From Spirochaetaceae bacterium (GTDB lineage: Bacteria; Spirochaetota; Spirochaetia; DSM-27196; SLAA01): a stretch of 35,251 nt of DNA. The translations under genes and the position numbers were made by a program. The notes under the pieces are model-generated. The model had not been told where the DNA came from. It searched no databases and worked only from the letters and a program-made list of their open reading frames with translations. The stretch is taken from contig PUNW01000166.1 of assembly GCA_003552665.1 (NCBI GenBank), forward strand, positions 1 through 35,251, written 5' to 3'. This document shows positions 14,182 through 22,082 of this stretch, piece by piece. The number at the start of each line of letters is the position of its first letter. Position 1 is the first letter of the stretch.

Positions 14182-14694
14182 ATGAGCGACCGCAGTGGTG
14201 CCGAACCGCACGTACGAGTACGACAACTACGAGAACGCTGGAGCCGTAGCCTCTCCATAGCTCTTGGGGCGTTGATATGCTTCCAGGTGGCAGGGGCGCA
14301 GGCTTTTGCCGAGCTTCCCGATCCGGAGGCAATTCCGCTTGAGCGGATCGACGAGGCCGACGAAGACCGATATCGCAACAGACTGCCCATGTTCGTGGTG
14401 GAGGAGTACGAATCGCCCTGGATCACTGATGACCGCAACGGCGACGGGCGCACTGATTACGCTGTTTTACTGAATGAGTATTTCGAGAAGGTCGCCGAAG
14501 CGGTGGATCATCGTCATGACGGCCTGATGGATAATTTCTATTTTTATAACAAGGGAAACCTGATACGCCAGGAGATCGATACCAACCATGACGGCGCCAT
14601 CGATCTCTGGGTGTATCTCGACGGGGCGTACGTCACGCGCTGGGAGCGAGATACAAATCACGATGGAAGCGTTGACCAAACGCGCGAATACTGA
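14182..14694 (+). CDS. Secreted protein with EF-hand-like Ca-binding loops
   Basis: 170-aa protein of unknown function. The ATG at 14182 has GAGGAG 9 bases upstream and gives an N-terminus with basic residues and a hydrophobic stretch (SLSIALGALICFQVAG) ending AQAFA, a Sec signal peptide. The mature part has four acidic loops of the dockerin/EF-hand pattern DxNxDGxxD: DRNGDGRTD, DHRHDGLMD, DTNHDGAID and DTNHDGSVD. The last two are near-identical in spacing, each followed by a WxY/WER strand. It probably binds calcium outside the inner membrane. It ends 9 bp before rlmB, but a functional link is not evident. Confidence 0.7.
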   Translation: MSDRSGAEPHVRVRQLRERWSRSLSIALGALICFQVAGAQAFAELPDPEAIPLERIDEADEDRYRNRLPMFVVEEYESPWITDDRNGDGRTDYAVLLNEYFEKVAEAVDHRHDGLMDNFYFYNKGNLIRQEIDTNHDGAIDLWVYLDGAYVTRWERDTNHDGSVDQTREY

Positions 14695-14703
14695 TTCGTA
14701 GCC

Positions 14704-15525
14704 ATGAAGAAAGACAGACACACTCTGTCCGGTTTCCACGCGGTTGATGAGTATCTAAGAACGGGGCGCCCTGCCGAGGTGCTCCTGGCGGCATCCGCGA
14801 ACCGGCGCGTGGCCGCGCTTTGCGAACGTGCGGAGGAGCTCGGTATACCTGTTCGAAAGGTCTCGCGCGAGGAGCTGGTGAACGAAGCCGGCTCCAGGAC
14901 CCGCGACGTCGCGCTCGTGGTGCCGAAATCACAGGCTTCGAGGGGCAAGCGCCGTGCGGATGCACAGGCGGACGACCGCGCAAGCGGCCGCGCAGAAGGG
15001 CGCGCAGAGGCCCGTACCTCTGACCGGCCACACTCATTAGGTGAGCTTTGCGATTCCATCGACCAGCGTTCGGACGCGCTCATTCTGCTGCTCGACGGCA
15101 TCACCGACCCCCAGAACCTCGGCGCCATTCTCCGTTCTGCGGAGCAGTTCGGAGTGGATGCGGTCCTGCTTCCGAAACGGCGGAGCGCGGGTCTCGACAG
15201 TCGCGTTGTGCGCGCCTCAGCAGGCGCGACTGCGCACCTGCCGGTGATCGAAGGCGTGAACCTGGCCGAGGCGGTTGCCGCGCTGCAGTCGCGGGGGGTG
15301 TGGGTTTATGCCGCCGACGCGAAAGGTACGGCCGCGCCGCAGTTGCGGCTTGAGGGCAAGGTCGCTCTGGTGATGGGAAGTGAGGGCAGTGGAGTTCGAA
15401 GGCTGGTGCGCGATCGGTGTGACGGTCTTATCTCAATTCCGACGAGAGGTCAGCTCGATTCGCTGAACGTATCGGTCGCCACCGGGATCCTGTTGTACGA
15501 AATCAGGCGGCGCGCCGGCGGGTAG
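14704..15525 (+). CDS. rlmB: TrmH/SpoU-family RNA 2'-O-methyltransferase (RlmB-like)
   Basis: 273-aa SPOUT methyltransferase, most like RlmB, which 2'-O-methylates G2251 in the 23S rRNA peptidyl-transferase loop using SAM. An N-terminal L30e-like RNA-binding domain (LSGFHAVDEYLRTGRPAEVLLA ... DVALVV, about 1-76) precedes the catalytic domain with the three SpoU motifs: LLDGITDPQNLGAILRSAEQFG, VALVMGSEGSGVRRLV and LISIPTRGQLDSLNVSVATGILLYE. Between the two domains is an Arg/Ala/Asp-rich insertion of about 33 residues (roughly 78-111). There is no clear ribosome binding site; translation may be coupled to the gene ending 9 bp upstream. Assignment within the TrmH family (RlmB versus TrmH-like) is by similarity only. 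Confidence 0.85.
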   Translation: MKKDRHTLSGFHAVDEYLRTGRPAEVLLAASANRRVAALCERAEELGIPVRKVSREELVNEAGSRTRDVALVVPKSQASRGKRRADAQADDRASGRAEGRAEARTSDRPHSLGELCDSIDQRSDALILLLDGITDPQNLGAILRSAEQFGVDAVLLPKRRSAGLDSRVVRASAGATAHLPVIEGVNLAEAVAALQSRGVWVYAADAKGTAAPQLRLEGKVALVMGSEGSGVRRLVRDRCDGLISIPTRGQLDSLNVSVATGILLYEIRRRAGG

Positions 15526-15625
15526 GTAGCTCACCGCTGCCCAGTGGGCGCACGACCGGACCGCTTTGAGCTGACGGCTTCAGATGGCGTTTTCAGTTGC
15601 CGGTTGTGGCCCGAAACACCTTCGC

Positions 15626-16876
15626 CTACTGCCCGAAGATCATCCCGCCGATATCGGAGCGGCACCATGCTCCCTCGAACCTCACATTCTTGACGGCAGC
15701 ATAGGCAGTGCTCCGCGCTTCGAGAAGCTCTCGCCCGAGCCCCACGACCGTGAAACAGCGGCCGCTTCCGGTCAATACGCGGTCGCCGTCGGTAGTTGTG
15801 CCGGCGTGAAACACCATCAGCTCCTTGCGGTTATCAAGGGGAAGCTCGTCCACCGGTATCGCCCGGCGGTAAGAACCGGGGTACCCAGGGCTGGCAAGCA
15901 CCACGCCGAGCGCGGTCTTGGTGGACAGCTCCAGCGGAAAATCGGCCAGTTTGCCCTCAACCATGGCTTCGCAGAGGTTTCCGAAATCGCTCTTGATCAA
16001 CGGCAGGACGACCTGCGCCTCAGGATCTCCGAATCGCACGTTGTACTCCAACACCTTCGGCCCGTCGTCGGTTATCATCAGCCCGAAATAGAGCACCCCG
16101 ACGTACTGCAACCCCTCGAGCTCGAGGCCCGCAAAAGTGGGGTTAACCACGCGCACGCGCACCTCCTCGAGCAGTTCAGGCGTTACCCACGGAACCGGAC
16201 AGATAGCTCCCATTCCGCCCGTATTCGGACCGGTCCCGCCGTCGCCCGCCTTCTTGTAATCCGCGCAGGGAGGAAGCAGTGTGTAGCTCGTTCCGTCGGT
16301 GAGCGCAAATATCGTGATTTCATAACCCGATAGGCGTTCTTCGACCAGAATCTGATCGTCCTGCAGAATCGTGCGCGCGAAGGCGATCATCTCGTCCTTA
16401 TCGTCGGTCTCGAGCACGCCTTTGCCTTCCGCGAGTCCGCTTTTCTTGATTACCACCGGACGCTCGAGGCTCTGGACATGCTCCTCGAACGCATCGATAT
16501 CGCTGAAGACCGCCGCTTCGGCAGTCGCAACTCCGTGGCGCCTCATGAAATCCTTGGAGATCGTTTTACTCGCTTCCAACTGGGCCGCGGCCGCCGTCGC
16601 ACCGACGGCCGGAATGCCGGCCTCCTGCAACGCATCCACGACTCCAGCCGCAAGCGGCGCTTCCCCCCCCACGAACACGAGATCGATCCGTTCTCGCCGG
16701 CAGACGTTGATCAGCGCCGCGGCGTCGGTCTCGGAGATTTCAGGGAAGTTGGTCGCAAGCTCGTTCGTGCCGGCGTTGCCCGGCACGCAGTAGAGCCCCG
16801 AGATGCGGAAGCTACGCGAAAACTTCCAGGTCAGCGCATGCTCTCGCGCTCCTCGCCCGAGAATCAACGCTCTCAT
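15626..16876 (-). CDS. purD: Phosphoribosylamine-glycine ligase
   Basis: 416-aa GAR synthetase, step 2 of purine biosynthesis: phosphoribosylamine + glycine + ATP to GAR. N-terminal MRALILGRGAREHALTWKFSRS, an ATP-grasp core with VVIKKSGLAEGKGV and GYEITIFALTDG, the family signature RFGDPEAQVVLP, and GGTGPNTGGMGA are all present. Length is normal. Last gene of purF-purM-purN-purD; its ATG overlaps the purN stop by 4 bases (16873-16876), indicating translational coupling. Confidence 0.96.
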   Translation of the reverse strand: MRALILGRGAREHALTWKFSRSFRISGLYCVPGNAGTNELATNFPEISETDAAALINVCRRERIDLVFVGGEAPLAAGVVDALQEAGIPAVGATAAAAQLEASKTISKDFMRRHGVATAEAAVFSDIDAFEEHVQSLERPVVIKKSGLAEGKGVLETDDKDEMIAFARTILQDDQILVEERLSGYEITIFALTDGTSYTLLPPCADYKKAGDGGTGPNTGGMGAICPVPWVTPELLEEVRVRVVNPTFAGLELEGLQYVGVLYFGLMITDDGPKVLEYNVRFGDPEAQVVLPLIKSDFGNLCEAMVEGKLADFPLELSTKTALGVVLASPGYPGSYRRAIPVDELPLDNRKELMVFHAGTTTDGDRVLTGSGRCFTVVGLGRELLEARSTAYAAVKNVRFEGAWCRSDIGGMIFGQ

Positions 16877-17454
16877 ACGGTTGCCCCCTGTGACCAGTGA
16901 TCGAGCAGATCATGGACTACTTTCGGATACCAGTAGTGCTCGAGCGCGTGGATACGCTCGCACGCTGCCTGCAGATCGGCGACTTCAGACCGGTTGAACG
17001 ATCGTTGCACAATGATAGGACCGGTATCAACGCCGTAATCCACGAAGTGGATCGTGATTCCAAGCTCAGTATCACCGGAATTAAAACTATTTTCAATTGC
17101 TCCCACGCCGGCATGGCGGGGGAGAAGGGAAGGATGAATATTGACGATCCGCTGTGGAAACCGGTCGATGATCGTGGGGGTGAGGATCTTCATAAAACCG
17201 GCAAGCGCAATCATATGACACTCGCGACGATCGAGCTCGTCGATTATCTCGCGTTCGACCTCGCTTCGGGCGCGACGCGGGCGGTAGTCTGCATGGTAGA
17301 CCGCGATATCGCGCTCGTGCGCCCGTTCGACCACCGGCGCGTCAGGCTTGTCGGTGACCAGCACCGCAACGCGATGCGGGCCTCCCGCGAGCGCATCGGC
17401 GATTGCGACGAAGTTACTCCCGGTGCCGGAAGCGAATATCGCGAGGTTAGCCAT
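16873..17454 (-). CDS. purN: Phosphoribosylglycinamide formyltransferase
   Basis: 193-aa 10-formyl-THF-dependent GAR transformylase, step 3 of purine synthesis. Key features are ASGTGSNFVAIADAL (phosphate-binding start), AGFMKILTP, NIHPSLLPRHAG with the catalytic Asn/His, and HFVDYGVDTGPIIVQ with the catalytic Asp. The preferred start is ATG 17454 (MANLAIFASG), which overlaps the end of purM by 8 bp; the ORF-track start at 17469 would add MVSWS. It overlaps purD at the other end, so it is tightly embedded in the operon. Confidence 0.95.
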   Translation of the reverse strand: MANLAIFASGTGSNFVAIADALAGGPHRVAVLVTDKPDAPVVERAHERDIAVYHADYRPRRARSEVEREIIDELDRRECHMIALAGFMKILTPTIIDRFPQRIVNIHPSLLPRHAGVGAIENSFNSGDTELGITIHFVDYGVDTGPIIVQRSFNRSEVADLQAACERIHALEHYWYPKVVHDLLDHWSQGATV

Positions 17455-18484
17455 CGACCAGCTCACCAATATTCCACACAGTCACATCACAAGCCTCGGC
17501 GGCTTTGCGTACTGCACCTTCATCCGCGCCGGGAACAACCACGACCATCCCGATTCCCATGTTGAAGACGCGGCGCATCTCGTCCTGCGAAACCTCACCG
17601 TCCTCGGCAATCTGACGGAAGACCGGCGGCACATGCCAGTCCCAGCGAAACTGCGGTTTCAGGTGGCCGGGAAGAACGCGCTGCGTGTTTGCGACCAGCC
17701 CGCCGCCGGTCACGTGAGCCGCACCGGTGACTCCCCCGGCGGCAAGCAGCGCTTCGAGTTCCTTCGTGTAGATGATCGTAGGTTCGAGCAGCGCGCGGCG
17801 CAGCTCGTCGGCACGCTGACGGGCGTCGTGATCCTGTCCGGCGCCGGCCTCGATTCGGGTGAGGACACGGCGCGCCAGGCTGAGCCCGTTGGAGTGAACG
17901 CCGGAAGAGGGCAGGCCCAGCAGACAATCCCCGGCCTGCATCCGGTTCGGCTGCGGCAGGACCCTGTCACGCTCGGCGATACCGACCGCGAAGCCGGCGA
18001 TGTCGAATCCGCGAGCACCGTAGAGGTCCGGCATTTCGGCGGTCTCGCCCCCGACCAGTCGACACCCGGCGATCTCGCACCCTCGTACGATACCCTCCAT
18101 GAGCGGCTCGAGCACAGTCGGTTCCACCCGTTCGCAGGCGATATAGTCCAGGAACGCCAGCGGTTGCGCCCCGCACACGATCAGATCGTTGACGCACATT
18201 GCGACCAGATCGATCCCCAGGGTATCGTAGCGCTCGAGCTGTTGAGCAATCAGCAGTTTGGTTCCCACGCCGTCGGTGGCCGAAAATAACACCGGCCGCC
18301 GGTAACCGTGGAGGTCCAGCTCGAGTCCGCCTGCGAACCCGCCGAGATCCGCTCCCACCACGCGCGGATTCAGGCTGCGAATGAACTCGGCAAATGCATC
18401 GCCGCGCTCGATACTGACGCCGGCCGCTTCATAGTCCAGCGGCCGGTCACTGCGGGGCTGCGACATCTGTTGGTGTCCGCTCAT
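17447..18484 (-). CDS. purM: Phosphoribosylformylglycinamidine cyclo-ligase
   Basis: 345-aa AIR synthetase (step 5 of purine synthesis, ATP-dependent ring closure). Recognisable segments include LDYEAAGVSIERGD, FSATDGVGTKLLIAQ, GIDLVAMCVNDLIVCGAQPLAFLDYIA, GGETAEMPDLY and LPSSGVHSNGLSLARRVL, the standard PurM/AIRS domain layout. It starts 2 bp after the purF stop. The intervening enzyme FGAM synthetase (purL/Q/S) is not in the window, so the pathway is only partly clustered here. Confidence 0.96.
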   Translation of the reverse strand: MSGHQQMSQPRSDRPLDYEAAGVSIERGDAFAEFIRSLNPRVVGADLGGFAGGLELDLHGYRRPVLFSATDGVGTKLLIAQQLERYDTLGIDLVAMCVNDLIVCGAQPLAFLDYIACERVEPTVLEPLMEGIVRGCEIAGCRLVGGETAEMPDLYGARGFDIAGFAVGIAERDRVLPQPNRMQAGDCLLGLPSSGVHSNGLSLARRVLTRIEAGAGQDHDARQRADELRRALLEPTIIYTKELEALLAAGGVTGAAHVTGGGLVANTQRVLPGHLKPQFRWDWHVPPVFRQIAEDGEVSQDEMRRVFNMGIGMVVVVPGADEGAVRKAAEACDVTVWNIGELVDG

Positions 18485-18486
18485 TG

Positions 18487-19953
18487 TTATTCCTGCTCGG
18501 CGGCTCCGAGATCGGCGATCTCCATAGCCTTTCTCATCTCGCGCAAGTCACGCTCTCGACCGACCGCAAGCTCTTCTTGAGTCAGCGGTACATCGATGGG
18601 GTATGCCCCCGAAAAACAAGCATAGCAGTATGCATTCGGCGTGTTAAGACAGCTCTGTAGCTCATCGAGCGAGAGGAAGCGGACCGAATCAGCATGTGTA
18701 AACCGGGCGATCTCGTCCGGCATCATCGCGTTGGAAATCAGTTGTTTGCGCGTCGGGATATCGATTCCGAAAAAACAGGGCCAGCGGATTTCAGGGGAAC
18801 AGAGTCTGAGATGCACCTCGGTTGCTCCAACCTCGCGCACCAGGCGTACGAGCATCCGCGCCGTGGTCCCTCGCACCAGCGAGTCATCCACCAGGACTAC
18901 GCGTCGGCCCTCAATAACATCGCGTACCGGATGCAGCTTCATGCGTACCGCCAGGTCCCGTTCGGCAGTGGTGGGCATGATGAACGAGCGCCCGGCGTAG
19001 TGATTGCGAGTCAGGCCGAACTCCAACGTGATGCCTGATTGCTCGGCGTAGCCCAGCGCGGCGCTGTTTCCGGAGTCCGGTATCGGCACTACCACGTCGG
19101 CCTCAACTGCGTCGGCGGCAGCGAGCGCGCGGCCCATCGCCTTGCGAGCGGCGTGCACCGAGTGGCCGAACACTACAGAGTCCGGACGAGCGAAGTAGAT
19201 TAGCTCGAAGACACAGCGGGATTCGTTCTCCTGCTTGCGAACCTGCTCGCTGCGCGAGCCGAGGTGATCCACGATCAGGATCTCTCCCGGCACGAGCTCG
19301 CGATAGCCGCGGACGCGCAGGATATCCAGCGCGCAGGTTTCCGAGGCGACCACGGTCATTCCATCCTGCTCACCGACGTACAGCGGCCGGAACCCGCTGG
19401 GGTCGCGCACCGCTACCAGGGTGTCGTCGTGCATCAGCACCATGCTGTAGGCACCTTCGACCTCCGGCAGGATTTCGTGCAGCGCTTCCAGGAAGCTCTG
19501 TGCCCGCGAGCGCGACAGCAGGTGCAGCAGTAGCTCGGAATCGGAGCTGGTTTGGAAAATTGAGCCCTCATCGAACAGGCGCCGTTTGATCTCCGGCATG
19601 TTGGCGATGTTGCCGTTGTGCGCCAGCGCGATCTCACCCTTGTTGCAGTTGACCAGAATCGGCTGAGCGTTCTCGAGCTTGTTGCCGCCGTGCGTGGAGT
19701 AACGCACATGGCCGATTCCGACGTGACATAACCGCTCGCGTTCGAGATACCGCGAGAGCACGGTCGAGACCATGCCGAGGTCTTTGTACACCACACTGTG
19801 CCCATCCTTACGATAGGCGACACCGGTGCTTTCCTGCCCCCGGTGTTGCAGGGCAAACAGCGTGAAGAAGAGCTTCTCGGGAATATTGATGGGGTCGCGG
19901 GAGTGGACCGCCGCGACACCGCACTCATGCTCGATACCATCTGAGTAGAACAC
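18487..19953 (-). CDS. purF: Amidophosphoribosyltransferase
   Basis: 488-aa enzyme of the committed step of purine synthesis (PRPP + glutamine to phosphoribosylamine). It has a short propeptide before the nucleophile Cys11 (IEHECGVAAVH), a class II glutaminase domain (FALQHRGQESTG, GHVRYSTHG, AHNGNIAN) and a phosphoribosyltransferase domain with the PRPP loop VVLVDDSLVRGTT. C-terminal Cys residues (CFFGID, CYACFSG) show it is the B. subtilis-type enzyme with a propeptide and a 4Fe-4S cluster. The start is GTG 19953; the only element upstream is a promoter whose predicted start coincides with this G, so the message is probably leaderless. First gene of the pur operon. Confidence 0.96.
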   Translation of the reverse strand: MFYSDGIEHECGVAAVHSRDPINIPEKLFFTLFALQHRGQESTGVAYRKDGHSVVYKDLGMVSTVLSRYLERERLCHVGIGHVRYSTHGGNKLENAQPILVNCNKGEIALAHNGNIANMPEIKRRLFDEGSIFQTSSDSELLLHLLSRSRAQSFLEALHEILPEVEGAYSMVLMHDDTLVAVRDPSGFRPLYVGEQDGMTVVASETCALDILRVRGYRELVPGEILIVDHLGSRSEQVRKQENESRCVFELIYFARPDSVVFGHSVHAARKAMGRALAAADAVEADVVVPIPDSGNSAALGYAEQSGITLEFGLTRNHYAGRSFIMPTTAERDLAVRMKLHPVRDVIEGRRVVLVDDSLVRGTTARMLVRLVREVGATEVHLRLCSPEIRWPCFFGIDIPTRKQLISNAMMPDEIARFTHADSVRFLSLDELQSCLNTPNAYCYACFSGAYPIDVPLTQEELAVGRERDLREMRKAMEIADLGAAEQE

Positions 19954-19959
19954 TCTACC

Positions 19960-19988
19960 GGTATAGCAGCATCCCCTCAGAGGGTCAA
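19960..19988 (-). promoter_or_regulatory. Promoter of the purF-M-N-D operon
   Basis: On the minus strand TTGACC (19983-19988), 17-bp spacer and TATACC (19960-19965). Seven bases after the -10 lies the G of the purF GTG start codon. No PurR box or purine riboswitch is visible in the 83-bp gap between tatD and purF. Confidence 0.7.
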
Positions 19989-20036
19989 CATCCCGCCTGC
20001 GTCGAGATTACTCCGCCCGGCAGGTGCGCTTGCCGC

Positions 20037-20813
20037 TCAGGAGGCGTTGAGCCCGAACAGCTTGACGGTATTGGCGTAGATCTGTTCGGTCACCTCTTCG
20101 AGCGGCTGTTCGCGCAGCTCGGCGATGAAGCGTGCGGTCTCCTTGAGATACGCCGGCTTATTACGCTGACCCCGGTAGGTCGCCGGAACCATGAACGGGC
20201 TCTCCGATTCAATCAGCATGCGGTCGAGCGGCATCTTCTTCGCCGTCTCATGCAGGTTTCGCGCATTCCGATAGGTTACGTTCCCGGCAAACGAGATATA
20301 GAGGTTGAGCTCGAGTGCCTCTTGCGCGTAGGCCCAGTCTTCGCTGTAACAGTGCAGTACGCCTCCGCGCGACGGGAGCTTCTCCTTCAAAATTTCGAGC
20401 ACGTCCTTGCCGGCGTCACGATTGTGAATGACGACCGGGAAATTGAGCCGCTGGGCCAACTCCAGCTGCCGGATGAACAGCTCGATCTGCGCGTCACGGT
20501 TTCCGAACTTGCGGTAATAGTCGAGCCCGGTTTCACCGATTGCGACGACGCGCCCGAGTTTGGTACCTTCTTCGATCTTCGATTCCCAATCGCGTCCGGG
20601 GTTCATCACCTCGGAAGGTGACACTCCTACGCTATGGTACACGTGAGACGCGGTCTTGAGGTTCTCATAGATCTGAAAGAAGTCGTACAGGTTGTTGCAG
20701 ATGCTGAGGATGCCCTCCACCTGCTCCTGCTTTGCTTCTTGAACTACAATCAATTGCTCGATTGGGTCTTCGTGGATCAGCCCAATATGAGCATGGGAAT
20801 CAAAGAGTTTCAT
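20037..20813 (-). CDS. TatD family metal-dependent hydrolase
   Basis: 258-aa TIM-barrel protein of the TatD family (3'-5' exonuclease/deoxyribonuclease in characterised members). Metal-binding residues are visible in order: HAHIG near the N-terminus, VVAIGETGLDYYRK, VVIHNRDAG and GGVLHCYSEDW. The usual C-terminal ETDxPxL motif reads LIESESPFMVP, so the conserved Asp appears replaced by Glu. Start at ATG 20813. It lies 83 bp upstream of purF on the same strand but purF has its own promoter. A divergent promoter region separates it from the M23 gene. Confidence 0.9.
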   Translation of the reverse strand: MKLFDSHAHIGLIHEDPIEQLIVVQEAKQEQVEGILSICNNLYDFFQIYENLKTASHVYHSVGVSPSEVMNPGRDWESKIEEGTKLGRVVAIGETGLDYYRKFGNRDAQIELFIRQLELAQRLNFPVVIHNRDAGKDVLEILKEKLPSRGGVLHCYSEDWAYAQEALELNLYISFAGNVTYRNARNLHETAKKMPLDRMLIESESPFMVPATYRGQRNKPAYLKETARFIAELREQPLEEVTEQIYANTVKLFGLNAS

Positions 20814-20871
20814 GTCGGTTTCTCTACGATTGATTAAGATTCCGTATGGAAGCTGGCTTCCTACAGCTTCT

Positions 20872-20900
20872 ACGGTACTACACGCTTGTCATTCCGTCAA
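20872..20900 (-). promoter_or_regulatory. Putative promoter of tatD
   Basis: On the minus strand TTGACG (20895-20900), 17-bp spacer and TACCGT (20872-20877). The leader of about 55 nt contains inverted repeats built from GGAAGC/GCTTCC (near 20847-20862) that could fold. Confidence 0.4.
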
Positions 20901-20924
20901 TCAAAACAAAGGGTTTCGTCCGAT

Positions 20925-20954
20925 TTGACAAACGAACTGAGCACGTGATACGCT
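20925..20954 (+). promoter_or_regulatory. Promoter of the M23-bactofilin-yaaR-ricT operon
   Basis: TTGACA (20925-20930), 18-bp spacer and TACGCT (20949-20954), followed by a leader of about 65 nt. It is divergent from the tatD promoter about 25 bp away. Confidence 0.55.
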
Positions 20955-21026
20955 TAAGTTCCGACAACGGCGCCTTTTAGAGACCGTTATCCTTATATGG
21001 ACGCAGTGTAACCTGGAAGTGCAACT

Positions 21027-22055
21027 ATGGCAAGACGCGGACTCCGCGGTGGCTTTCTCGGTTTGGTCGGGATCTTCACCCACAGTATTCGATATCGCAG
21101 CGCCCGGGCTGTGCGAGCAATCGCTGGGATCGCGCGCAAGCGCTTCACCATTATGCTCATCCCGCATTCGCAGCGGGGCTCGCTCAATCTGCAGGTCAAC
21201 GTGATCGTTTTGGTCGTGGTCGTGCTGGCGGCCGTAGGCCTCGTATCCAGTTTTTTCTACTACAGCACCATGTACACCGGCTCGTCACGATTGGTTTCCC
21301 ATCAGAGTCGCGAGATCGAGCGTACCGAGCGGGAGCTTGAGGCGGTGGAGAGCGAGTTAAACGAGGTCATCAAGAGCGCGCGGTTGTTCGACGGTACGCT
21401 GCAGACAACGCTGCGGAATCTCGGCCTCAGCTATCCGGGGGAAGAAGGCCCGCGCCCCGACGGTAGCGGGGATCTCGAGCGTGACATGGTGGTCGAGCAG
21501 GTTGAGCCGGGCGAAACCCCGCAGGTGCAGGAGATACGGCAGTTAGCCTCGTTCATGGAGCGCGCCGTGGATCCGCTTGAGGAAATCCGCAAAGTGCTCG
21601 GTGATCAGAAAGACCTTCTCGCCGATCTGCCGAACTTCTGGCCGGTTGAAGGGGGTACGGGTCGAGTGGTGATGGAGTTCGGTCCAAACCGCCACCCCAT
21701 AACGGACCAGTGGTACATTCACAAGGGCTTTGATATCGCAGCGCCGGTCGGAACCCCAATCGTGGCCAGCGCTAACGGCAAGGTAGTGGAGATCGGCTTT
21801 GATCCCACCTATGGGCTCTACGTTTGGCTCCGCCACAAGTACGGCTTTCGGACGAGGTATGCGCATTTGCAGAGCATCGCCGTCTCGGAGGGGCAGCAGG
21901 TGTTTCAAGGCGAGCATATCGGCACGCTTGGGAACACCGGGCGCGGTTCCGGATCGAGCCTGTATTTCCAGATCTGGGTCGGTACCGACGTGGTCGATCC
22001 GGCGGCCTTTCTGAAGATCTCCAACGAGTTTGCATATCTCGGTAATATGCGATAA
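21027..22055 (+). CDS. M23-fold peptidase homologue, probably inactive, bactofilin-associated
   Basis: 342-aa inner-membrane protein. Basic cytoplasmic N-terminus (1-55) with FTIMLIPHSQRG, one TM helix (about 57-79), a short periplasmic coiled coil (about 90-118), a linker and a LytM/M23 domain (about 205-330). The first zinc motif is intact (HKGFD, His232/Asp236) and YAHL keeps His280, but the final HxHF motif, holding a zinc ligand and a catalytic His, reads SLYF (Ser311/Tyr313). It is therefore likely non-hydrolytic, like the LytM domains of EnvC/NlpD that activate amidases. The bactofilin gene follows 27 bp downstream, and M23-bactofilin pairs control cell shape in other bacteria. Confidence 0.88.
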   Translation: MARRGLRGGFLGLVGIFTHSIRYRSARAVRAIAGIARKRFTIMLIPHSQRGSLNLQVNVIVLVVVVLAAVGLVSSFFYYSTMYTGSSRLVSHQSREIERTERELEAVESELNEVIKSARLFDGTLQTTLRNLGLSYPGEEGPRPDGSGDLERDMVVEQVEPGETPQVQEIRQLASFMERAVDPLEEIRKVLGDQKDLLADLPNFWPVEGGTGRVVMEFGPNRHPITDQWYIHKGFDIAAPVGTPIVASANGKVVEIGFDPTYGLYVWLRHKYGFRTRYAHLQSIAVSEGQQVFQGEHIGTLGNTGRGSGSSLYFQIWVGTDVVDPAAFLKISNEFAYLGNMR

Positions 22056-22082
22056 GGTCGATAAGCAGGTAGACGGAGCTCC

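Noticed and set aside
15584-16333. 249-aa plus-strand ORF
   Set aside because: Antisense shadow of purD.
17348-18289. 313-aa plus-strand ORF
   Set aside because: Antisense shadow of purM/purN.
20814-21026. Purine riboswitch or PurR site near the pur operon
   Set aside because: No conserved aptamer core or PurR box could be recognised before purF or tatD.
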